Positions 57,806-64,000 of a stretch of DNA of 64,000 bases are shown in pieces (positions within the stretch are counted from its first letter, which is position 1; every line of letters begins with the position of its first letter). The notes under the pieces are model-generated. The model was not told where the DNA came from and ran no database searches. It saw only the letters and a program-made list of their open reading frames with translations. This DNA comes from Vogesella indigofera (lineage in GTDB: Bacteria > Pseudomonadota > Gammaproteobacteria > Burkholderiales > Chromobacteriaceae). The position numbers were made by a program, and so were the translations under genes. The stretch covers positions 62,001 to 126,000 of the forward strand of contig NZ_RBID01000001.1 of NCBI RefSeq assembly GCF_003633895.1, given 5' to 3'.

Positions 57806-59058
57806 CAGCGGTCGATCTCCCCAAATACCACGTCCTGAGTACCAATGATGGCGACAACGTCGGCGATCATGTGGCCACGAGACATTTCATCCAGACTGGC
57901 CAGATGGGCATAGCCCGGCGCACGGATTTTCAGACGATAAGGTTTGTTGGCACCATCGGAAACCAGATAGATACCGAACTCGCCTTTTGGATGCTCTACA
58001 GCGGCGTAAGCTTCGCCTTCCGGCACATGCATGCCTTCGGTGAAGAGTTTGAAATGGTGGATCAGCTCCTCCATATTGCTCTTCATGTCTTCGCGGCTAG
58101 GTGGGGCGAACTTGTGGTTGTCGGTGATGACCGGACCAGGGTTGGCCTTCAGCCACTTCACGCACTGCTGGATGATGCGGTTGGACTGGCGCATTTCTTC
58201 GACACGCACCAGATAGCGGTCATAGCAGTCGCCGGTGACGCCAACCGGAATGTCGAATTCCATGCGGTCGTACACGTCATACGGCTGCATCTTGCGCAGG
58301 TCCCAGGCGATGCCGGAACCACGCAGCATCGGACCGGTCATGCCCAGATTCTTGGCACGCTCCGGCGTGACCACGCCGATACCGACGGTACGCTGCTTCC
58401 AGATACGGTTATCGGTGAGCAGGGTCTCGTAGTCGTCGACACAGGCCGGGAAACGGTTGGTGAAGTCTTCGATGAAATCGAGCATCGAGCCCTTGCGGGT
58501 TTCGTTCAGGCGTGCGATTTCCTTGGCGTTGCGGATCTTGGACGCCTTGTACTGCGGCATGCTGTCCGGCAGGTCGCGATAGACACCACCCGGACGGAAG
58601 TAGGCGGCATGCAAGCGGGCACCGGAGACGGCCTCGTAGCAGTCCATCAGGTCTTCACGCTCACGGAACGCGTACAGGAACATGGTCATCGCGCCGATAT
58701 CGATGGAGTGCGCACCGATCCACAACAGATGGTTGAGGATACGGGTGATCTCGGCGAACATCACGCGGATGTACTGGGCACGCTCGGGCACTTCGATACC
58801 GGCCAGCTTTTCGATCGCCAGGCAGTAGGCGTGCTCGTTGCACATCATCGACACGTAGTCGAGACGGTCCATGTACGGCAGCGACTGGATGAAGGTCTTG
58901 CTTTCGGCCAGCTTCTCGGTACCGCGGTGCAGCAGACCGATATGCGGGTCCGCACGCTGTACCACTTCACCATCCAGCTCCAGCACCAGGCGCAACACGC
59001 CGTGCGCGGCCGGGTGCTGCGGACCGAAGTTCAGGGTGTAGTTACGGATGTCAGCCAC
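57805..59058 (-). CDS. nuoD: NADH-quinone oxidoreductase subunit D
   Basis: 49-kDa-type subunit at the quinone-reducing site, related to NiFe hydrogenase large subunits, 417 residues. Marks: [20 protein letters not shown], the [20 protein letters not shown] helix and the C-terminal [12 protein letters not shown]-like end ([20 protein letters not shown]). The start is a GTG (VADIRN) with AGGAG 7 bases upstream, overlapping nuoC by 8 bp; the open frame goes 13 codons further without support. Confidence 0.97.
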   Translation of the reverse strand: MADIRNYTLNFGPQHPAAHGVLRLVLELDGEVVQRADPHIGLLHRGTEKLAESKTFIQSLPYMDRLDYVSMMCNEHAYCLAIEKLAGIEVPERAQYIRVMFAEITRILNHLLWIGAHSIDIGAMTMFLYAFREREDLMDCYEAVSGARLHAAYFRPGGVYRDLPDSMPQYKASKIRNAKEIARLNETRKGSMLDFIEDFTNRFPACVDDYETLLTDNRIWKQRTVGIGVVTPERAKNLGMTGPMLRGSGIAWDLRKMQPYDVYDRMEFDIPVGVTGDCYDRYLVRVEEMRQSNRIIQQCVKWLKANPGPVITDNHKFAPPSREDMKSNMEELIHHFKLFTEGMHVPEGEAYAAVEHPKGEFGIYLVSDGANKPYRLKIRAPGYAHLASLDEMSRGHMIADVVAIIGTQDVVFGEIDR

Positions 59059-59644
59059 CGTAGTTCTCCTCGCGAATGATGCGTGGCGTAATCTCACGCG
59101 GTTCGATGGTGACCGGCTGGTAGATCACGCGCTGCTGAGCTGCGTCGTAGCGCATTTCGACATGACCGGACAGCGGGAAGTCCTTGCGGAATGGATGACC
59201 GACAAAACCGTAGTCGGTAAGGATGCGACGAAGGTCCGGATGGCCTTCGAAGATGATGCCGAACAGGTCGAACGCCTCGCGCTCGAACCAGTTGGCGGTA
59301 TTCCAGATTTCCACCACGCTCGGCACGACCGGGAAATCGTCATCCTCGGCAAACACGCGCACGCGCAGGCGGGTGTTGTGCGTCAGGGACAGCAAATGAT
59401 AAACCACCGCAAAACGCAGGCCGTCTTGTGGTTGGTCTTGGTAGGTGCTGTAGTCCATGCCACAGACGTCGATACACTGCTCGAACGCCAGCTCTGGGTG
59501 ATCGCGCAATGTGGTCATTGCTTCGGTCACGTTCACGGATTTACAGACGATAGTCAGCTCACCGAGCGCAATCTTGGCCGATACAACCTTGTCGCCAAGC
59601 ACACGCTCTACCGCCGACTTGAGCACTTCCATTCTGGATGCCAT
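59051..59644 (-). CDS. nuoC: NADH-quinone oxidoreductase subunit C
   Basis: 30-kDa-type peripheral-arm subunit, 197 residues, separate from nuoD as in most betaproteobacteria (fused in E. coli). The signature [27 protein letters not shown] region and [18 protein letters not shown] are present. It lies 9 bp after nuoB. Confidence 0.97.
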   Translation of the reverse strand: MASRMEVLKSAVERVLGDKVVSAKIALGELTIVCKSVNVTEAMTTLRDHPELAFEQCIDVCGMDYSTYQDQPQDGLRFAVVYHLLSLTHNTRLRVRVFAEDDDFPVVPSVVEIWNTANWFEREAFDLFGIIFEGHPDLRRILTDYGFVGHPFRKDFPLSGHVEMRYDAAQQRVIYQPVTIEPREITPRIIREENYGG

Positions 59645-59653
59645 GGTTTAACC

Positions 59654-60130
59654 TCAGCGGGCGATAGTATTGGTACGCTTGATCTTGTTCTGCAGCTGGA
59701 TGATGCCGTAAAGCAACGCCTCTGCAGTCGGCGGACAGCCCGGCACATAGACGTCAACCGGAACAATACGATCACAGCCGCGAACGACAGAATAAGAGTA
59801 GTGGTAGTAGCCGCCGCCATTAGCACAGGAGCCCATGGAGATCACCCAGCGTGGCTCGGCCATCTGGTCGTACACCTTGCGCAGGGCCGGGGCCATCTTG
59901 TTGCACAGGGTACCGGCAACAATCATCAGGTCGGACTGGCGTGGACTGGGACGGAACACGATGCCGAAACGGTCGAGGTCATAACGGGCAGCACCCGCAT
60001 GCATCATCTCCACCGCACAGCAGGCCAGGCCGAAGGTCATCGGCCACAGGGAACCAGTACGGGTCCAGTTAATGAGCTTGTCAGCCGTGGTGGTGACAAA
60101 GCCCTTTTCAAGAACGCCTTCTACTCCCAT
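59654..60130 (-). CDS. nuoB: NADH-quinone oxidoreductase subunit B
   Basis: Carries cluster N2, the last iron-sulfur centre before quinone. 158 residues from [19 protein letters not shown]. Ligands: the adjacent cysteines of [18 protein letters not shown], then [10 protein letters not shown] and [14 protein letters not shown]. The start overlaps the nuoA stop by 10 bp; a longer in-frame start inside nuoA is unlikely. Confidence 0.97.
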   Translation of the reverse strand: MGVEGVLEKGFVTTTADKLINWTRTGSLWPMTFGLACCAVEMMHAGAARYDLDRFGIVFRPSPRQSDLMIVAGTLCNKMAPALRKVYDQMAEPRWVISMGSCANGGGYYHYSYSVVRGCDRIVPVDVYVPGCPPTAEALLYGIIQLQNKIKRTNTIAR

Positions 60131-60477
60131 TCCAGAGCTCCCTTTTTCCACATGTAGACGAAACCGATGGTCAGCACCGTGATGAACTCAATCATGACGC
60201 CGAAGCCATACATGCCCAGTTCTTTGAGCACAACCGCCCACGGAAAGAGAAAGGCAATTTCCAGATCGAAGAGAATGAAAAGAATGGCGACCAGGTAGTA
60301 CCGGACGTCAAACTTCATACGCGCATCTTCAAATGCCTCGAAGCCGCATTCGTATGGAGAAAGCTTTTCAGGATCAGGACGATTCGGGGCCAACAGCCAC
60401 CCCAGAAGCAATGGACCGACGCCAACCAGCAGGCCGACGACAACGAACATCAGAATGGGAAAGTAATTTTGCAGCAT
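60121..60477 (-). CDS. nuoA: NADH-quinone oxidoreductase subunit A
   Basis: 118-residue membrane subunit with three spans; the quinone-site loop motif is [20 protein letters not shown] (with the conserved Cys), then [20 protein letters not shown]. First gene of the nuoA-N operon. Two hairpins and no clear promoter lie between it and the tRNA-Leu gene upstream. Confidence 0.97.
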   Translation of the reverse strand: MLQNYFPILMFVVVGLLVGVGPLLLGWLLAPNRPDPEKLSPYECGFEAFEDARMKFDVRYYLVAILFILFDLEIAFLFPWAVVLKELGMYGFGVMIEFITVLTIGFVYMWKKGALEWE

Positions 60478-60498
60478 TTCCCGCGCACCTCTAAAAGA

Positions 60499-60519
60499 AA
60501 GGAGGTCAAAGACCTCCTT
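60499..60519 (-). terminator. Hairpin in the nuoA leader holding a perfect Shine-Dalgarno sequence
   Basis: AAGGAGGTC and GACCTCCTT with a 3-base loop; on the minus strand TTTCTTTT follows. It ends 21 bases upstream of the nuoA ATG. It may be a second terminator after tRNA-Leu or a leader element of nuo. Confidence 0.6.
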
Positions 60520-60529
60520 GGCTCCAAGT

Positions 60530-60566
60530 AAAACAGGCCACCGGTTTCCCGATGGCCTGTTTTTTG
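60530..60566 (-). terminator. Terminator after tRNA-Leu
   Basis: AAAACAGGCCA and TGGCCTGTTTT with a 12-base loop; TTTT on the minus strand, 5 bases past the tRNA 3' end. Confidence 0.88.
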
Positions 60567-60570
60567 AATG

Positions 60571-60656
60571 TGGTGCCGACAGTGAGACTCGAACTCACAC
60601 AGCCTATGGCCACTACCCCCTCAAGATAGCGTGTCTACCAATTCCACCATGTCGGC
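60571..60656 (-). tRNA. tRNA-Leu (GAG)
   Basis: 86 bases with encoded CCA. Acceptor GCCGACA pairs with TGTCGGC, D-arm TGGTGGAATTGGTAGACACG, anticodon arm CTATCTTGAGGGGGTAG (anticodon GAG), a long variable arm as in class II tRNAs, and T-arm GAGTTCGAGTCTC. It lies between secG and nuoA, the position usual in proteobacteria. Confidence 0.97.
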
Positions 60657-60674
60657 ACTATACAAACTCAATTT

Positions 60675-61019
60675 TTACTCTGGAATCACAGAACCAGAGG
60701 CCTTGCTCTTATCAGCGTCGCTCGGGAGTGGCGATGCAGACTGGCTGGACACTCCACCCATCACGCCCAATTCCGTCTTGGCCGAGGAGTGAAAGAAACC
60801 AATAACCATCAAGGACGAGAAGAATACGACTGCTGCAATCGCAGTAGCCCTACTCAAAAAATTCGCGGAACCGGTGGCACCAAACAGACTACCCGATGCA
60901 CCACTACCGAAAGCAGCACCCATGTCCGCACCCTTGCCATGCTGCATCAGGACAAGGACGATGATCGCCAGCGCAGAAACCAACATGGCGACGAGTGCTA
61001 ATGTATTCAGAAGTTCCAT
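60675..61019 (-). CDS. secG: Preprotein translocase subunit SecG
   Basis: Small subunit of the SecYEG channel, 114 residues. Two membrane spans (LNTLALVAMLVSALAIIVLV and the ATAIAAVVFFSSLMVIGFF region) flank the signature QHGKGADMGAAFGSGASGSL and FGATGSANFLSRATA. The C-terminal tail is Ser/Pro rich. MELLNTLALVAMLVS is the start; it begins 1 bp after the tpiA stop. Confidence 0.95.
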   Translation of the reverse strand: MELLNTLALVAMLVSALAIIVLVLMQHGKGADMGAAFGSGASGSLFGATGSANFLSRATAIAAVVFFSSLMVIGFFHSSAKTELGVMGGVSSQSASPLPSDADKSKASGSVIPE

Positions 61020-61020
61020 A

Positions 61021-61767
61021 CTATACCGTTTTTTCAGCAGCCTGGCAAATTCGCCCAAAGCTCTCAACATCTAAAGATGCCCCGCCAACCAAGGCGCCAC
61101 CGACACTTTGCAGCGAAAAAATCGCATCCGCATTGTCCGCCTTGACGCTGCCTCCGTAGAGGACGCGAATACTATCAGAAGCCCCATGGCATTGCAACAA
61201 AGTCGCCCGGATATATTGGTGCACGTCGTCGATCTGCTCGACACTGGCCACCTTGCCGGTACCGATCGCCCAGACCGGCTCGTACGCCACCACGTAGTCG
61301 TGGCCGGCCAGCGCGGCCAGCACCGTCAGCTGCTCGGCGATTACCGCCTTATAGGCATCGGCTTCGCGCTCGGCCAGCGTCTCGCCGACGCAATAAACGG
61401 GAACCAGGCCGGCGGCAACGGTCGCCTGCAGCTTGCGCGCCAGCAAGGCATTGTCTTCGGCAAAGTACTGGCGGCGCTCGGAGTGGCCGATCAGCACATA
61501 GCGGCAGCCGACATCGGCCAGCATCGCGGCACTGACTTCGCCGGTGTAGGCACCATCCTTGTCAAAGGCGCTGACATCCTGCGCCGCCAGCGCGATATTG
61601 CTGCCAGCCAGCAACGCGGCGGCCTGACCAAGGTAGGCAAACGGTGGCGTCACCGCCACCTGGGCCACCCGCACCGCCGCATCGTCCTGCAGCGCGTTTA
61701 TCAGTGCAAGGTTGGCCGCAAGCCGCCCGTTCATCTTCCAGTTGCCGATTACCAGTTTGCCCGTCAT
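61021..61767 (-). CDS. tpiA: Triosephosphate isomerase
   Basis: Interconverts dihydroxyacetone phosphate and glyceraldehyde-3-phosphate. 248 residues. Catalytic Lys in [15 protein letters not shown], His in [12 protein letters not shown], Glu in [14 protein letters not shown], and the phosphate loop [12 protein letters not shown]. An exact extended repeat copy lies right beside the catalytic Lys codons (read RLAANLAL). The start follows AGGG by 8 bases. Leads tpiA-secG-tRNA-Leu. Confidence 0.97.
   Translation of the reverse strand: MTGKLVIGNWKMNGRLAANLALINALQDDAAVRVAQVAVTPPFAYLGQAAALLAGSNIALAAQDVSAFDKDGAYTGEVSAAMLADVGCRYVLIGHSERRQYFAEDNALLARKLQATVAAGLVPVYCVGETLAEREADAYKAVIAEQLTVLAALAGHDYVVAYEPVWAIGTGKVASVEQIDDVHQYIRATLLQCHGASDSIRVLYGGSVKADNADAIFSLQSVGGALVGGASLDVESFGRICQAAEKTV
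61711..61721 (+). repeat. Dispersed repeat, exact core
   Basis: CAAGGTTGGCCGCAAG inside tpiA beside the catalytic Lys codon, read LAANL. Confidence 0.88.
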
Positions 61768-61801
61768 GCCGAATACCCTGATTGCTGTTTTTAATGGGCA
61801 A

Positions 61802-61810
61802 ATTATATCA
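61802..61810 (-). promoter_or_regulatory. tpiA extended -10 promoter
   Basis: TGATATAAT on the minus strand: consensus TATAAT with an upstream TG, 35 bases before the tpiA start. No clear -35. Confidence 0.6.
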
Positions 61811-61841
61811 GCGGGTACTACATTGCTGTGCATAGTCATGA

Positions 61842-61875
61842 CTGTAATATTTCTGCAAAGAGTCTCCCTTAGGAT
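61842..61875 (+). promoter_or_regulatory. PHO box and -10 of the pst operon
   Basis: Direct repeat CTGTAAT-ATTT-CTGCAAA (61842-61859), two PhoB half-sites with the standard 11-bp period, followed 10 bp later by TAGGAT (61870-61875) as -10. PhoB boxes normally replace the -35 in this way. Position before pstS supports the call. Confidence 0.7.
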
Positions 61876-61913
61876 GCGCACATCGAAACAAGTCGTGAAC
61901 TCTAGGAGCAAGC

Positions 61914-62951
61914 ATGAAACATTCTATTCGTTGGGCTACCACGCTGGTGGTTTCCGGTTTTGTTGCAAGCAATGTGTTTGCGGCCGACATCACCGGCGCT
62001 GGCGCCACCTTCCCGTACCCGCTGTACGCCAAATGGGCGGAAGCGTACAAGGCGCAGACCAACAACAACATGAACTACCAGTCGATCGGTTCGGGTGGTG
62101 GTATCAAGCAGATTCAGTCGAAGACCGTTGATTTCGGTGCCTCCGACATGCCGCTGAAGCCGGAAGAGCTGAGCAAGCACGGCCTGACCCAGTTCCCGAC
62201 CGTGATCGGCGGCGTAGTACCGGTGGTCAACGTCCCTGGCATCGGCGCCGGCCAGCTGAAACTGACCGGCCCGCTGCTGGCCGACATCTACCTCGGCAAG
62301 GTTGCCAACTGGAACGATGCCGCCATCGGCAAGCTGAACCCGGGCGTGAAGCTGCCAGACCAGAAGATTACCGTGGTACGCCGCTCCGACGGCTCTGGCA
62401 CCACCTTCATCTTCACCAACTACCTGTCCAAGGTATCGCCGGAATGGAAATCCGCCATCGGTGAAAACACCGCGGTGAACTGGAAGACCGGTGTCGGCGG
62501 CAAGGGCAATGAAGGCGTCGCCAACTACGTAACCCGCATCAAAGGCTCCATCGGCTATGTAGAATACGCCTACGCCAAGCAGAACAAGATTGCGCACGCC
62601 CAGGTACAGAACGCGGCCGGTACTTTCGTGAATCCGGATGACAGCACCTTCAAGGCTGCTGCGGCCAACGCCGACTGGGCCAAGGCACCAGGCTTCTACC
62701 TGATCCTGACCAACCAGCCAGGCAAGGACAGCTGGCCGATCTCCGGCGCCACCTTCATCCTGATGCACAAGAAACAGGACAAGCCGGAACAGGCACAGGA
62801 AGCCCTGAAGTTCTTCGACTGGGCCTACAAGGGCGGCGACGCCATTGCCACCCAGCTTGACTATGTGCCGATGCCTGCCAATGTGAAGACGGTAATCCGC
62901 AACAGCTGGAAACAGATTGCCGCCACCTCCGGCGCCCCGGTCTGGAAGTAA
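61914..62951 (+). CDS. pstS: Phosphate ABC transporter substrate-binding protein PstS
   Basis: Periplasmic phosphate-binding protein of the high-affinity Pst system, 345 residues. A signal peptide ([20 protein letters not shown], cut after VFA) is followed by [20 protein letters not shown]; phosphate ligands lie in [20 protein letters not shown] and [25 protein letters not shown] precedes the ATG. Followed by a hairpin and then pstC. Confidence 0.96.
   Translation: MKHSIRWATTLVVSGFVASNVFAADITGAGATFPYPLYAKWAEAYKAQTNNNMNYQSIGSGGGIKQIQSKTVDFGASDMPLKPEELSKHGLTQFPTVIGGVVPVVNVPGIGAGQLKLTGPLLADIYLGKVANWNDAAIGKLNPGVKLPDQKITVVRRSDGSGTTFIFTNYLSKVSPEWKSAIGENTAVNWKTGVGGKGNEGVANYVTRIKGSIGYVEYAYAKQNKIAHAQVQNAAGTFVNPDDSTFKAAAANADWAKAPGFYLILTNQPGKDSWPISGATFILMHKKQDKPEQAQEALKFFDWAYKGGDAIATQLDYVPMPANVKTVIRNSWKQIAATSGAPVWK
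62660..62669 (-). repeat. Dispersed repeat, 10-mer core
   Basis: CTGCGGCCAACG on the plus strand inside pstS, read AAAN. Confidence 0.6.
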
Positions 62952-62975
62952 TCTGCAGTTGCAGCACTGAAGTAC

Positions 62976-63003
62976 AAGCCGGGGAGAGACTCCTCGGCTT
63001 TTT
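62976..63003 (+). terminator. Hairpin with T-run between pstS and pstC
   Basis: AAGCCGGGGAG pairs with CTCCTCGGCTT (one mismatch) and TTT follows. As an internal partial terminator it would make PstS in excess over the permease. Confidence 0.75.
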
Positions 63004-63030
63004 GTCTGCCAATCAGACCAAGAGATTTTC

Positions 63031-63993
63031 ATGGAAAAACTAAGCAACAGCGCCAACCTGAAACGTCAGATGATGCTGGATTCGCTGTTCCGCATGACCA
63101 CCCGGTTTTTTGCCTTCCTGGTGCTGGCCCTGCTGGTCGGCATCCTGATCTCGCTGGTCATCGGCGCCATGCCCAGCATCCGGCACTTTGGCTGGGGCTT
63201 CCTGACCAGCACCGAGTGGGATCCGGTATCGGAAAACTTCGGCGCGGTGGTGCCGATCTTCGGCACGCTGGTGACCTCCTTTATCGCGTTGCTGATCGGG
63301 GTTCCGGTCAGCTTCGGCATTGCCATCTTCCTGACCGAGATCTGCCCGCCGCTGCTGAAGCGGCCGCTGGGCATCGCGGTGGAACTGCTGGCCGGCATCC
63401 CGTCCATCATCTACGGCATGTGGGGCCTGTTCGTGTTTGCGCCGCTGTTCGGCGACCACGTGCAGCCATGGATCATGGAAAACCTCGGTGAATGGCCGCT
63501 GATCGGCTTCCTGTTCCAGGGTGCGCCGATGGGTATCGGCATCTTCACCGCCGGCCTGATCCTGGCCATCATGGTGATCCCGTTCATCGCCTCGGTGATG
63601 CGCGACGTGTTCGAAGTGGTACCGCCGATGCTGAAGGAATCCGCCTACGGCCTGGGTGGCACCACCTGGGAAGTGGTGCGTAACGTGGTACTGCCGTACA
63701 CCAAGACCGGTGTCATCGGTGGCATCATGCTGGGGCTGGGCCGCGCGCTGGGCGAGACCATGGCGGTCACCTTCGTGATCGGCAACTCCACCAACCTGTC
63801 CACCAGTCTGTTCGACCCCGGTAACTCGATTGCCTCGGCGCTGGCCAACGAGTTTGCCGAAGCCACCGGCGAATTCCACATGGCCGCGCTGATCGAACTC
63901 GGCCTGATCCTGTTCTTCATCACCTTTGTCGTACTGTCCTGCTCCAAGTTGCTGCTGCTGCAACTGAAGAAGCAGGAAGGCCGTAATTCCTGA
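63031..63993 (+). CDS. pstC: Phosphate ABC transporter permease PstC
   Basis: Inner-membrane permease of the Pst importer, 320 residues with six main spans. The coupling (EAA-like) loop is in [20 protein letters not shown], followed by [20 protein letters not shown] and [12 protein letters not shown], diagnostic of PstC. The start [17 protein letters not shown] is 27 bp after the hairpin that follows pstS. The gene is complete; pstA and pstB presumably lie beyond the right edge. Confidence 0.95.
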   Translation: MEKLSNSANLKRQMMLDSLFRMTTRFFAFLVLALLVGILISLVIGAMPSIRHFGWGFLTSTEWDPVSENFGAVVPIFGTLVTSFIALLIGVPVSFGIAIFLTEICPPLLKRPLGIAVELLAGIPSIIYGMWGLFVFAPLFGDHVQPWIMENLGEWPLIGFLFQGAPMGIGIFTAGLILAIMVIPFIASVMRDVFEVVPPMLKESAYGLGGTTWEVVRNVVLPYTKTGVIGGIMLGLGRALGETMAVTFVIGNSTNLSTSLFDPGNSIASALANEFAEATGEFHMAALIELGLILFFITFVVLSCSKLLLLQLKKQEGRNS

Positions 63994-64000
63994 GCGGGAG

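Noticed and set aside
61974-61986. TTTGCGGCCGACA in the pstS signal peptide as a repeat copy
   Set aside because: One internal mismatch in the GGCCAAC half; counted as chance resemblance.

Overview
The window looks like core chromosome of a GC-rich betaproteobacterium of the order Neisseriales, most likely Chromobacteriaceae (Chromobacterium, Aquitalea, Vogesella or a relative; the genus cannot be fixed from sequence alone). The grounds are the pilB-pilC-pilD-coaE-zapD-yacG order, a neisserial-type trimeric porin, an S-adenosylhomocysteine riboswitch before ahcY, a DUF2818 gene after nuoN, and protein sequences that read like those of that group. I see no phage, insertion sequence, integron, CRISPR array or rRNA. 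Genes are dense, mostly on the minus strand, and separated by many clear intrinsic terminators.

Layout. 1-8.1 kb: carA-leuE-carB (carB runs off the left edge), a long acyl-CoA dehydrogenase and etfBA. 8.3-13.8 kb: a MaoC-type hydratase, a GNAT protein, queG, tsaE-amiC, then the end of the type IV pilus/cell-division operon. 13.7-17.5 kb: pilD, pilC, pilB. 17.7-25.4 kb: porin, photolyase, plsY, folB, a truncated hemoglobin, cheR, erpA, argC, rpsI-rplM. 25.7-33.7 kb: deoD, relA, mutY, a very unusual THUMP methyltransferase with a repeat-built tail, and a MarC protein. 33.8-40.5 kb: two tRNA-Phe genes, the tyrosine catabolism genes hppD, fah and maiA with a divergent Lrp-type regulator, a membrane protein with a degenerate GGDEF domain, and metF. 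40.6-45.4 kb: ahcY behind an SAH riboswitch, metK, and two lipid A type acyltransferases. 45.7-61.8 kb: the complete complex I operon nuoA-N, preceded by tpiA-secG-tRNA-Leu. 61.9-64 kb: pstS and pstC behind a PHO box.

Functional links: etfAB accepts electrons from the neighbouring acyl-CoA dehydrogenase; metK, ahcY and metF form the methyl cycle; hppD, fah and maiA belong to one pathway (hmgA is not in the window); PilB, PilC and PilD are core type IV pilus parts and could also serve DNA uptake.

The most striking signal is not a gene. A short motif, core GTTGGCCGCAA (often extended to CAAGGTTGGCCGCAA), occurs about 38 times on the two strands (21 exact 11-mers and 17 more 10-mers by eye). 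It lies inside conserved genes and in intergenic gaps, and repeatedly as head-to-head inverted pairs at gene ends where it forms terminator hairpins. This is how DNA uptake sequences of Neisseriaceae and Pasteurellaceae behave, but the motif is unrelated to the DUS dialects I know. I propose it as a candidate uptake (or other genome-wide recognition) sequence.
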